DNA of 54,455 nt, from contig LJCW01000318.1 of the NCBI GenBank assembly GCA_001298555.1, forward strand, positions 1 through 54,455. The letters run 5' to 3'. This stretch comes from Actinobacteria bacterium OV450. GTDB taxonomy: Bacteria > Actinomycetota > Actinomycetes > Streptomycetales > Streptomycetaceae. The translations under genes were made by a program, and so were the position numbers. Below, piece by piece: positions 9,318 to 16,289 of this stretch. Every line of letters begins with the position of its first letter. Position 1 is the stretch's first letter. Below the pieces are notes generated by a model, which made no database searches, was not told where the DNA came from, and worked only from the letters and a program-made list of their open reading frames with translations.

Positions 9318-10045
9318 GCCTCGGGTCTGCCTTCCGTAGGGGCGGTTGTGCGCTGGGGGCGCACGATGTCGGTGAGGGTCGTCTCGACCCGCAGGAGGTG
9401 GTGGGACATGGCTTCCACCGCGTCGTGTTCGGAGCCGTCGACCAATGCCTCGAGGATCGCCCGGTGCTCGCAGTTGGACTGCTCGCGCCGGCCGCCCAGT
9501 TCGTTGAGGAAGGTCGACTGACGCGCCAGTGCGTCGCGGATCTCCTCGATGACGCGGCGGAAGACGGGATTGCGGGATGCCTCGGCAACCGCCAGGTGGA
9601 AGACGGTGTCCATCGCCACCCACGCGGTGGTGTCGGTCTCCTGCTCCATCCGGTCCAGCAGATGACCCAGATGGTCCAGGTCCTCGGGGGTGCGGCGCAC
9701 CGCGGCGTACCCGGCGACCGGGATCTCGACGTGCCGGCGCACCTCGAGCAGGTCGCTGGCGGCATAGTCGCCGAAGGTGGGGTCCTCGACCGTGTTGGCC
9801 AGGACGAACGTGCCCTTGCCGCTCTTGGAGACGGTCAGGCCCATGGCCTGCAGGGCCCTGAGGGCTTCCCGCAGCACGGGCCGGCTGACCTCCAGGGTCC
9901 GGCACAACTCCGCTTCGGAGGGGAGCTTGTCACCCACTGCGTACTCGCCGCGCTCGATGGCGCTGCGCAGGTGGCCGAAGACCGCTTCCATCGCGCTGAC
10001 GCGCCGCGGGCCCGGGCCACCTGTCTGGCTGTCTGACAGGTTCAC
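9314..10045 (-). CDS. GntR-family (FadR/FCD subfamily) regulator of the asparagine operon
   Basis: The protein has 243 residues from the GTG at 10045. A winged helix (about 20-85, with LPSEAELCRTLEVSRPVLREAL then GLTVSKSGKGTFV) is followed by an all-helical FCD effector domain (about 95-225). The FCD domain shows the Asp/His metal-ligand pattern of this family (D-TVFHLAVAEAS, then H in the last helices: CEHRAILEA). An ATG at 9991 is an alternative start. With the GTG start, an operator-like palindrome lies inside codons 3-6; with the ATG start it lies in the leader. First gene of the operon with ansP, asparaginase and aspA, and probably an autoregulated repressor that responds to asparagine, aspartate or fumarate (inference). 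Confidence 0.88.
   Translation of the reverse strand: MNLSDSQTGGPGPRRVSAMEAVFGHLRSAIERGEYAVGDKLPSEAELCRTLEVSRPVLREALRALQAMGLTVSKSGKGTFVLANTVEDPTFGDYAASDLLEVRRHVEIPVAGYAAVRRTPEDLDHLGHLLDRMEQETDTTAWVAMDTVFHLAVAEASRNPVFRRVIEEIRDALARQSTFLNELGGRREQSNCEHRAILEALVDGSEHDAVEAMSHHLLRVETTLTDIVRPQRTTAPTEGRPEA
10029..10039. promoter_or_regulatory. FadR-type GntR operator candidate
   Basis: CTGTC-T-GACAG is a perfect inverted repeat and contains the GT-N3-AC core typical of FadR-subfamily operators. A further CTGTC half-site lies directly beside it (10021-10025). It sits at the very start of the GntR gene that heads the asparagine operon, the expected place for autorepression. Binding has not been shown. 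Confidence 0.6.
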
Positions 10046-10529
10046 GCTGCGATCTTGCGGCCTGCACCAGAGGGGTGTCAAGACATCCGTGCCGGGAAAG
10101 CCCGGCCCGGCGAGGTTCGCACCCTGCGCACCTTCCGTCCGGCGACCTGAACCGTCAGATCGGCGTTCACGGGAGGGGAACGGCGGCACGGCGACGGCCC
10201 GGCGGGAGCGCCCCCACCTGCGCAATCGACACCCCGCGCGGCGCGCGGCACCGCCCCGTCACCGCGCTCGGTTCATGGCCGCAGCCCTGCGCGGGGCCGC
10301 CGTCTCACGCGTACGGCGACGAGCAGCCACGGGCGGCCGGGTGAACGGACCGCGGCCGCCCGGTGCAATACGGCCAAACTTGACGCCGGCCGGACGCGCG
10401 TAGACCTGACCCCGATGTCAGGATTTCCGCTACGGACGACCCTCGGCCACAATGGCTGAAAATTAAACTATCCGGTGGCGCGCGCACTACGTTTGCGGCG
10501 GTTGACGCTCCACCGAGAGGAAACCCCTC
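10046..10529. other. Divergent intergenic region between GntR and an unknown gene
   Basis: This gap of about 480 bp must hold promoters for the leftward asparagine operon and the rightward gene at 10530. An AT-richer island at 10450-10475 (GAAAATTAAACTAT core) is the only obvious promoter-like sequence and contains a possible -10 (TAAACT). The ribosome-binding site GAGAGGAAA precedes the ATG at 10530. No gene is convincing here. Confidence 0.45.
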
Positions 10530-11540
10530 ATGACCGCCGCCGACAGCACACCGAGAAGAACCGCCCACGTCCTCCCCGGGTACCGCCCCGACGACGCCTT
10601 CATGGCCGTGGAGCTGGACCCGCCACCGGCCGAGTACGTATGGCACGACGAGCACGCCGAGCAGCAGGAGCAGCGTTACGGCCCGGGAGCGGGCTACCAC
10701 CAGTGGCTGGCAGTGGACGCGTGCGACGGCGCCGTCTGGTTCGGGGACACCGACTGGCGGGCCCCGGCCGAAGACCTCGCCGACCGGCTCCCCGGCCTTC
10801 CCCGCAAGGTGCTCGGCGACGGTGCCGTCCCGGCCCCTGGGATCGTGGTGCATCTGCTGGACCACCTGACCCATGACGAACAGCGCGGCTGCTCCTGGCG
10901 CTTCTTCACCGCCGAGGAGCTGCACGCGCTCGCGCTGCGCATCCTGCCCGGCGTACAGCGGCTCGTGGATTCGATGCACCGGATCGGGCCGGCCGGTGAA
11001 CTGGAGTGGTCGGCTGATGCCGCCACCGCCTGGGACGACATCGCGCAGGCCACGGCCCACCCCGTCGATCCCTCGGGGGGCCTGCTCCGGCCGGGGCTGC
11101 GCACGACGCCGACCCCTGCCTGGCGCGTCGAGGTCGGCGCGTTCCTCGCCATGAACCCCGACCTGTGCGACCCCTCCTGGGCCCTGGCCACGGACGCGGA
11201 ACTCGACGCCTACGCCGACTACCGTCCTGAGCGCGGATACGGCGGGGTACCAGGGCGGATGTGCCACGACGCCGACCGGCAGATCGAGGACGGTTTCACC
11301 TTCTACGGCCACCGTGCCGCCCTCTATGCCTACCGCGCGCAGGCGTGCGGCGACCGCACTCCGACGGACGCCCGCATATGGCTGGAGACGACGGACGCGG
11401 GCCGGGGAACCTGGGAGGCGGCCAAGCCCCTCGGAGCCACGCTCGCCGACGTTCCGGACTGCGCGCTGGCGGCCCTGGCCGAGGGATTCCAGAACGCCGC
11501 GCGCGAGGAGGGCCTGGTCCTGACGGGCCTGAACTCCTAG
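10530..11540 (+). CDS. Unknown protein, 336 residues
   Basis: A well-formed soluble, acidic, Trp/His/Asp-rich protein without signal peptide or membrane segments. A ribosome-binding site (GAGAGGAAA) precedes the ATG by about 9 nt. Visible features are WLAVDACDGAVWFGDTDWRAP near 70-90, a helical region HALALRILPGVQRLVDSMHRIG near 135-157, and several Asp-rich turns. I do not recognise a family. The stop TAG is followed in the same frame by 86 more codons of coding-quality sequence, so the protein may originally have been longer. Confidence 0.7.
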   Translation: MTAADSTPRRTAHVLPGYRPDDAFMAVELDPPPAEYVWHDEHAEQQEQRYGPGAGYHQWLAVDACDGAVWFGDTDWRAPAEDLADRLPGLPRKVLGDGAVPAPGIVVHLLDHLTHDEQRGCSWRFFTAEELHALALRILPGVQRLVDSMHRIGPAGELEWSADAATAWDDIAQATAHPVDPSGGLLRPGLRTTPTPAWRVEVGAFLAMNPDLCDPSWALATDAELDAYADYRPERGYGGVPGRMCHDADRQIEDGFTFYGHRAALYAYRAQACGDRTPTDARIWLETTDAGRGTWEAAKPLGATLADVPDCALAALAEGFQNAAREEGLVLTGLNS

Positions 11541-11798
11541 CTGCAGCGGCTGCGCGCCGAGGAACGCTCCGCCGTCGACAGCCAACTCGTGCGCGAAGCC
11601 GAGGAGGTCGAACGCCTCGAAAACATGCTCAAGGACTTCCGCGCCGCACGGAACCGCACCGTGACGCGGATCCTGGCCTGGTCCGACGCGCGCAGCGACG
11701 CGGAGATAGCCCGCCTGGCGTCCATGCCCGACGAGTACGTCAGAAGCTGGCGGGCCCGCCTGACCGACGAGGAGACCGTCACCCCGCCCGGAACGTGA
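11541..11798 (+). pseudogene. Coiled-coil tail in frame after a TAG stop; separate small gene or severed C-terminus
   Basis: In the same frame as the preceding gene and immediately after its TAG, the sequence encodes a Glu/Arg-rich amphipathic helix (LQRLRAEERSAVDSQLVREA and EEVERLENMLKDFRAARNRT), then a short helix-turn-helix-like stretch (DAEIARLASMPDEYVRSWRA). Possible starts are CTG at 11541 or 11550 and GTG at 11589 (69 residues), but none has a ribosome-binding site; the nearest GAGGAGG is about 30 nt before 11541 within the previous gene. It is either a translationally coupled small protein or the detached end of the upstream protein. The 86-codon stretch looks like real coding sequence because it has heptad-like leucines and a biased third position. 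Confidence 0.5.
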
Positions 11799-11919
11799 AC
11801 CCCTTGCGCGGCGAAAGGCCCATGATCGATCCGCTCCCCCGCCGAAGCCACGGCGGACGCGGCCGGGGCGGCGGGCGTGGCGTCGGGACTTGGGCGGGCT
11901 GTCGGGTGATGATGGCGCA

Positions 11920-12555
11920 GTGCGACTTGATCACGTGTCCTATGCGGTGGCCCGCGACAGCTTCGTCTCGACCGTCCAGTGGATCGGATCGGCCCTCGGC
12001 GGCGGGTTCGTCGACGGGGGCGTGCACCCTCGGTTCGGCACCCGCAATTTCATTCTCCCGCTGAGCGGCGGCACCTACGTCGAGGTCGTCACCACACTCG
12101 ACCACCCCGCCGCCGACCGCGCACCCTTCGGCCAGGCGGTCGCGCGCCGCGCCGCCGGGGGCGGCGGCTGGCTCGGGTGGGTGGTCTCCGTCGACGACAT
12201 CGCCCCGGTCGAGGCCCGCCTCGGCCGCACCTCGGCCGAGGGCCACCGTGTCCGCCCCGACGGGTTCGACCTGAGGTGGAAGCAGATCGGCCTTCTGGAA
12301 CTGCTGGAGGACCCCCAACTCCCCTACTTCCTGCAGTGGTTGGTCCCCGACGAGGAGCGCCCGAGCGCCGACCCGCGCACCTCCACCACCATCCACGGGG
12401 TCTCCATCGCCGGCGACGCCGCCTCCATCGCAGAATTCCTCGGCGAACCGGCCGACCACCCCCTCGACCAGATCGACGTCACCTGGGTCGAGGACGAGGA
12501 ACCGGGCCTGGTCTCGGTCGAGTTCGCCACCGCCCACGGCCCGGTCACGATCTGA
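11920..12555 (+). CDS. Glyoxalase/VOC-superfamily protein (Glyoxalase_3-like)
   Basis: The 211-residue protein begins with VRLDHVSYAVA, the first strand of a vicinal-oxygen-chelate module with its metal-ligand-type His. A second module begins near residue 150 (TTIHGVSIAGD). The internal pattern (GVHPRFGTRNFILPLSGGTYVEVV) matches the glyoxalase-like domain found in many actinobacterial proteins of unknown substrate. The GTG at 11920 was preferred over a TTG at 11890 because homologues characteristically start at RLDHV. The protein is acidic at its C-terminus and has no signal peptide. Metal-dependent lyase, dioxygenase or binding roles are all possible. Confidence 0.75.
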   Translation: MRLDHVSYAVARDSFVSTVQWIGSALGGGFVDGGVHPRFGTRNFILPLSGGTYVEVVTTLDHPAADRAPFGQAVARRAAGGGGWLGWVVSVDDIAPVEARLGRTSAEGHRVRPDGFDLRWKQIGLLELLEDPQLPYFLQWLVPDEERPSADPRTSTTIHGVSIAGDAASIAEFLGEPADHPLDQIDVTWVEDEEPGLVSVEFATAHGPVTI

Positions 12556-12654
12556 CCGCGCCCGGCTGCCCCACAGGAGCAGCCGGCTGAGGTCTCCTGG
12601 CCGGCTCGTGTCTCTATGAGGGATTGACCAGTCGATCGGACCTGTCCGCCCGAG

Positions 12655-12670
12655 ATCAGTGATCACTGAT
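12655..12670. promoter_or_regulatory. 16-bp perfect palindrome ATCAGTGATCACTGAT
   Basis: A fully symmetric 16-bp sequence lies 175 bp upstream of the MerR coding start and 100 bp after the VOC gene. A TTGACC sequence (possible -35) lies about 30 bp before it. It is AT-rich against its surroundings, as operators in this genome usually are. The binding protein is unknown. Confidence 0.5.
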
Positions 12671-12782
12671 GCGATGCGGGGCCGGATCGGGCCGCCGATG
12701 CCGGCCGGTCCGGCCCTGGACGGCGGTGAGCCGGTCACTGCCGGGCGCGCGAGGCCCGTCAGGGTCCTGGGGTGCGCAGTTG

Positions 12783-12803
12783 CACATGCCGTAGCGGCAT
12801 GTG
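12783..12803. promoter_or_regulatory. 21-bp inverted repeat, candidate MerR operator
   Basis: CACATGCCG-TAG-CGGCATGTG is a perfect 9-bp inverted repeat with a 3-bp centre, 42 bp before the ATG of the MerR-family gene. MerR proteins bind such dyads in the long spacer of their own promoters. The site is the natural candidate for autoregulation. Confidence 0.55.
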
Positions 12804-12844
12804 GTGTCGTCGAGGGCACCACAGCACGAAAGGCCCTGTCTGCG

Positions 12845-13689
12845 ATGTACCCCTCCGCCACGTCTCCCCGCGAAGTCAGGATCGGCGATGCCGCCGCCTT
12901 TGCCGGAACCACCCCCGCGCCATTCGTCACTACCACCAGATCGGTCTGCTGCCGGAGCCCGGGCGAGGCGGGGACGGACGCCGCCGCTACGGCTACGACG
13001 GCATGATCCGCCTGCTCTGGATCCGCAAGATGTCCGAGGCCGGCATCAGCCTGGACGACATGCGGGCCGCCTTCGTTGACGAAGCCCGGGACGTCGAGGA
13101 CGTCCTGGGCCGGCTGGAGGAGACCATGGCCGCCCAGGAGGCCGACATCAAGCGTCAGCGCGCGGCAGTCCAGCGCCTGCGGATCGTGGGCAGCCCCCTG
13201 GGCTTGCTCTCCCCGTTGGTCGCGGACCGGCTCAGCCACCTGCCTTCCGGCGCACTGCGCCCCTCCGACCTGGACTCCCTGCTGGTCACGGAACGGATCT
13301 TCGGGCCGCTGGGAGCCGCACTTCAGGCCGGCGTGTTCATCGTCCTGGCGACCCATCCCGGCCTACGGGCCGAGGCGGACCGCCTCGACGCGGCCGACGC
13401 CGCCCTCGATGACACCGTCGACCCCCACGACCCGCGGGTCGAGGAGCTCGCCGCGCAACACTGCGCCCACCACAAGGCCCTGCTCCAGGCCATTGAAGCC
13501 GGCGGACTGGACGTGGCCGAGGAGAAGCTCTTCGAGACCTACGACGCCGGGGCGAACGGCGAGGAGGACGCCCGGATGAGTGCCTTCGAAACGGTGACCA
13601 AGATGCCCTACGGCCTCTCCGCGGCCCGGACGCGGTGCATGGAACTCACGGTACGGCTCCTTGCCGGGGACCTCTCCGCAGGCAACTGA
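12845..13689 (+). pseudogene. MerR-family regulator (TipA-like architecture), frameshifted near its N-terminus
   Basis: The ATG at 12845 has GAAAGG 11 nt upstream and starts MYPSATSPREVRIGDAAAFAGTT, the first helix of a MerR DNA-binding domain. The expected continuation, PRAIRHYHQIGLLPEPG then RRYGYDGMIRLLWIRKMSEAGISLDD, is present but in another frame. The switch maps to the C run at 12912-12916: six Cs would give an uninterrupted 282-residue protein, but five are present. The rest comprises a coiled coil (about 85-120) and a C-terminal helical domain (about 150-280) like the effector domains of TipA-type regulators. Either the gene is freshly inactivated or the run was miscounted in sequencing. 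Confidence 0.8.
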
Positions 13690-13769
13690 TCCCAGCCGGT
13701 CCAGGCCGGCCCCGGCACGAACCCTTCGGGTGCGCCGACGCGTCGCCTCCCGGGCGCCATGTCGAGGAC

Positions 13770-14624
13770 TCAGCCGTCCGTGGGCGGCACGTCGTGGTAG
13801 GGGTTGAGCGGTTGGCCGACAGGCTTGACGGCGTCGACCTCCATGGTCGGGACCGGGTTCTCGGCAGCGACGTGGTCGCCCCGCCAGACACCCGTGACCT
13901 CGACCCAGGAGTCGTCGTCGGGTGCCTCCGCGCCGTGCACCTCCACACGCAGGGTCCGCGCGTCGGCCGCGCAGCAGCTGAGCTTCAGTCGGTTGAGGTA
14001 CCAGCTGTCCGGGCCCTTGCCCGCGGAGACGAATCCGAGCAGCCGGACCTTGCGGCCGCGCAGGGTCTCCGGCCCGTTCACGGAGCGTCCGATGAACTCC
14101 TCCAGGGCCAGGGGTGCGATCGGCGCGTCCGGCAACGGGTCCTTGTAGGCGCTGTGCTCCACCCTGGCCGCGGCCCCGTCCCGCGAGGCCGTGTACGAGC
14201 CGAGCGCCGGCGGGGCGACGAACATCAGGGTGAGGGCGGGTACGGCGAGGAGCCAGGCGACGTGCGTGGCACCTCCGTGCCCGTGGCCGTGGTCATGCCC
14301 GTGGCCGTGGTCATGCCCGTGGCCGTGCCCGTGGTCATGCCCGTGGCCGTGGTCTTGGTCGTCGCGTTCGTCTGTGCAGTCGTCCGGCAGCTGCCGCAGG
14401 CGGCGCACCAACTCGGCTCCGAGCCCCGCGAGGCCCAGGGCCACCAGGAGGACGCCGGAGGCGATGAGGTACGGCCGCAGCCCTTCCTTCACGTACCGGA
14501 GGTACACGTCGCTGCGCACCGTTGTGTGCAGCAGGCCCGTGCCGGTCAGGACCAGCAGGAGGGGCTGACCGAGTCCGCTCAGCAGGCGCGCGTCTGTCCC
14601 GTCGGTGGGGGGCCGTCCGGTCAC
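13770..14624 (-). CDS. TIGR03943/DUF1980-family (YcgQ-like) permease subunit with His-rich loop
   Basis: The 284-residue protein starts at a GTG that overlaps the permease stop as GTGA. Two membrane segments (about 15-35 and 45-70) precede a cytosolic or external His-Gly-Asp repeat at about residues 88-116. A third membrane segment (about 118-138) and a globular C-terminal domain follow, with RLKLSCCAADARTLRVEV around 210-227, the Cys-Cys hallmark of TIGR03943. Partner of the UPF0718 permease next to it, as in the ycgR-ycgQ pair of Bacillus. The pair's transported species is not firmly established. The His-rich run suggests metal binding. The run is encoded by an 18-bp DNA repeat, so its length is prone to change. 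Confidence 0.85.
   Translation of the reverse strand: MTGRPPTDGTDARLLSGLGQPLLLVLTGTGLLHTTVRSDVYLRYVKEGLRPYLIASGVLLVALGLAGLGAELVRRLRQLPDDCTDERDDQDHGHGHDHGHGHGHDHGHGHDHGHGHGGATHVAWLLAVPALTLMFVAPPALGSYTASRDGAAARVEHSAYKDPLPDAPIAPLALEEFIGRSVNGPETLRGRKVRLLGFVSAGKGPDSWYLNRLKLSCCAADARTLRVEVHGAEAPDDDSWVEVTGVWRGDHVAAENPVPTMEVDAVKPVGQPLNPYHDVPPTDG
14279..14354. repeat. 18-bp repeat encoding the His-Gly-Asp metal-binding run
   Basis: Two exact 18-bp units (14279-14296 and 14297-14314) are followed by a 24-bp variant with an extra 6 bp and a partial unit. On the minus strand the array encodes alternating HGHGHD. Repeat lengths are multiples of six, so slippage changes the His count without frameshift. 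Confidence 0.85.
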
Positions 14625-15670
14625 AGGAGTACGCCTGCGACGACTACGGAACACAGGATCGCCACGACGAACGTGCCGGCGCAGAACCGCACCGCGAACG
14701 CCCGCCCGAAGGCCCCCGACTGCAGGGCGATCAGCTTCAGGTCGACCATCGGGCCCACCACCATGAAGGCGAGGCGGGCGGTGGGCGAGAAGCCGGTGAA
14801 CGAGGACGCGACGAACGCGTCCGCCTCCGAGCACACCGACAGGAGGACCGCGAGCGCCGCCGCCACGAGGATGCCCAGCCATGGAGAACCGGAGAAGGCT
14901 TCCAGGACGGACGGCGGTACGAGGACGTTGAAGGTGGCCGCGGCCATGGCTCCGACCACCAGGAACCCGCCCGCCTGCAGGAAGTCGTGCTCCAGCCCGC
15001 GCCGGAAGGCCTCCAGCCGGCCCGCGCCGGGCGCATGCTCCGCATGGTCCGTCGGCAGCCGCAGCCACTCCTCGCGCCCCCACCGGATCCACAGCCAGCC
15101 CATGACGACCGAGGTGAGGAGCGAGGCACCGAACCGCGCGGCCACCATCTCCGGCTGTCCGGGAAACGCGATCGCCGTCGCGACGAGCACCACCGGGTTG
15201 ACGGCGGGCGCGGCGAGCAGGAACGTCAGGGCCGCCGCGGGAGCCACGCCCCGGCGCATCAGGCTGCCCGCGACCGGCACCGAGGCGCACTCGCACCCCG
15301 GCAGCACCACTCCGGCCGCACCGGCCACCGGGACGGCGAGGACGGGGTTGCGGGGCAGGACCTTGGAGAAGACCCGGGCGGGGACGAACGCGCCGATGGC
15401 CGCCGAGACGGCGGTGCCGAGGATCAGGAACGGTACGCCCTGCATGACGATGGCCACCAGCAGGGTGCGCCAGGCCCCCAGCGCGGCGAGGCCGAAACGC
15501 CGCTCCAGCCACGGACCGGCGAGCACCGCGACCACCACGGCCCCGACCAGGACCGCGCTGACCGTGCCGGTCCCCGACCGGTGCCGCCGCTGCGAGTCGA
15601 CCTCGCCGCCCTGCGGGTCGAAAGGACGTGGAGGTGGTGCCGTCGCCGTGCTCGCCGAGCCTTCAACCAC
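14621..15670 (-). CDS. UPF0718/DUF318 (YcgR/ArsP-like) membrane permease
   Basis: About 349 residues with eight to ten hydrophobic segments. The signature VLPGCECASVPVAGSLMRRG in the first half and LSVCSEADAFVASSFTGFSP in the second are characteristic of the DUF318 permease family, whose cysteines are strictly conserved. An AAPAVNPVVL loop follows the first motif. The GTG at 15670 has GAGGGG about 8 nt upstream and is preferred over the ATG at 15754, which would add a 28-residue Arg/Pro-rich leader. It is the first gene of a two-gene operon with the TIGR03943 protein. Family members are linked to metalloid or metal efflux (ArsP exports organoarsenicals), but the substrate here cannot be read from sequence. 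Confidence 0.83.
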   Translation of the reverse strand: MVEGSASTATAPPPRPFDPQGGEVDSQRRHRSGTGTVSAVLVGAVVVAVLAGPWLERRFGLAALGAWRTLLVAIVMQGVPFLILGTAVSAAIGAFVPARVFSKVLPRNPVLAVPVAGAAGVVLPGCECASVPVAGSLMRRGVAPAAALTFLLAAPAVNPVVLVATAIAFPGQPEMVAARFGASLLTSVVMGWLWIRWGREEWLRLPTDHAEHAPGAGRLEAFRRGLEHDFLQAGGFLVVGAMAAATFNVLVPPSVLEAFSGSPWLGILVAAALAVLLSVCSEADAFVASSFTGFSPTARLAFMVVGPMVDLKLIALQSGAFGRAFAVRFCAGTFVVAILCSVVVAGVLL

Positions 15671-15759
15671 GCTGCGCCCCTCGCTCTTCGTCCGCCGCGG
15701 CGCGGCGGTGCGCGCCCAGCCCGCCCGGAGGAGGCCCGGCGCGGGCGGGCACACACTAG

Positions 15760-15999
15760 CCGAAGACGATGCCGGTCATGGCTGCGCAGGAGGCCGTGCG
15801 GCGTGCCGTCCCGAACCGTGCTGCGGTGCAGAGCGGCTGCGGGGTCGGCACGGCGGAATACCGCTGGTCCCTCCCGCCTTCGAGTGCGAGGCGCGAGGGG
15901 TGCCGGTACGCGGCCGCGGCGTCCGGCGTGGTGGTGCAGCCGGGCCGCGCCGCGGCCGGTGCCGCAGCCGATGTCCAGCCCCCGGGGGCCCGGCGCCGT
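15760..15999 (-). other. Decayed sequence downstream of the exporter remnant
   Basis: This stretch lies between the exporter remnant and the permease gene. One minus-strand frame contains LDIGCGTGRGA (15950-15979), an exact match to SAM-methyltransferase motif I, but no other methyltransferase motif follows. No intact gene is present. It may be the residue of the same deletion that removed the middle of the exporter. Confidence 0.35.
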
Positions 16000-16289
16000 G
16001 GCGGCGCAGGGTGTTCTCGGCAGGTGCAGCCTGGTGACGGCCGCGGCCGCGGCGAGGCCGAGGGCCGCGCAGGAGGCGTACGGAAGCCGGGCCGGGCCGC
16101 CGTGCGTGGCGGCGTCCACGGCGCACCCGGTTCCCGTGCCGGCCCCGCCACCGGCAGGCCGAGGCCGTCGGTGAGGTGGGTGGCCAGGTACGGGAAGAGC
16201 AGGTGGCAGCCGGTGTTGACGCCCAGCTGGTTGAGCAGCAGGAGCGGCACCGCCGGCGGGAAGCCGCGGACAGCGGTGACGGTTCTCAC
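16000..16289 (-). pseudogene. MFS exporter remnant with its centre deleted
   Basis: A GTG at 16289, overlapping the enolase-like gene's stop as GTGA, begins VRTVTAVRGFPPAVPLLLLN and continues QLGVNTGCHLLFPYLATHL, the first membrane helix of a drug/metabolite MFS transporter. After about 45 residues the similarity stops. About 30 residues that look like a final MFS helix (PARLPYASCAALGLAAAAAV) follow in another frame at about 16030-16105. Roughly 300 residues are missing, and no complete transporter is possible. By coupling and order it was the fifth gene of the ATP-grasp operon and presumably its product exporter. The helix identifications are by eye. Confidence 0.65.

Noticed and set aside
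7872..9905. N-terminal extension of the amino-acid permease to a 677-residue protein
   Set aside because: The extra 196 residues are a frame-shadow of the GntR gene; the GTG at 9317 overlapping the GntR stop is the evident start.
10450..10475. Zur half-site TGAAAAT before the unknown gene at 10530
   Set aside because: Only one half matches; the second half does not form a dyad, so it is probably just an AT-rich promoter element.
14279..14354. CRISPR-like array
   Set aside because: The repeats are in-frame coding sequence for a His-Gly-Asp run with no spacers.
15760..15999. Cobalamin-type riboswitch upstream of the permease pair
   Set aside because: Looked for the conserved B12-box (GCCACTG) and neighbouring motifs on the minus strand; none is present.
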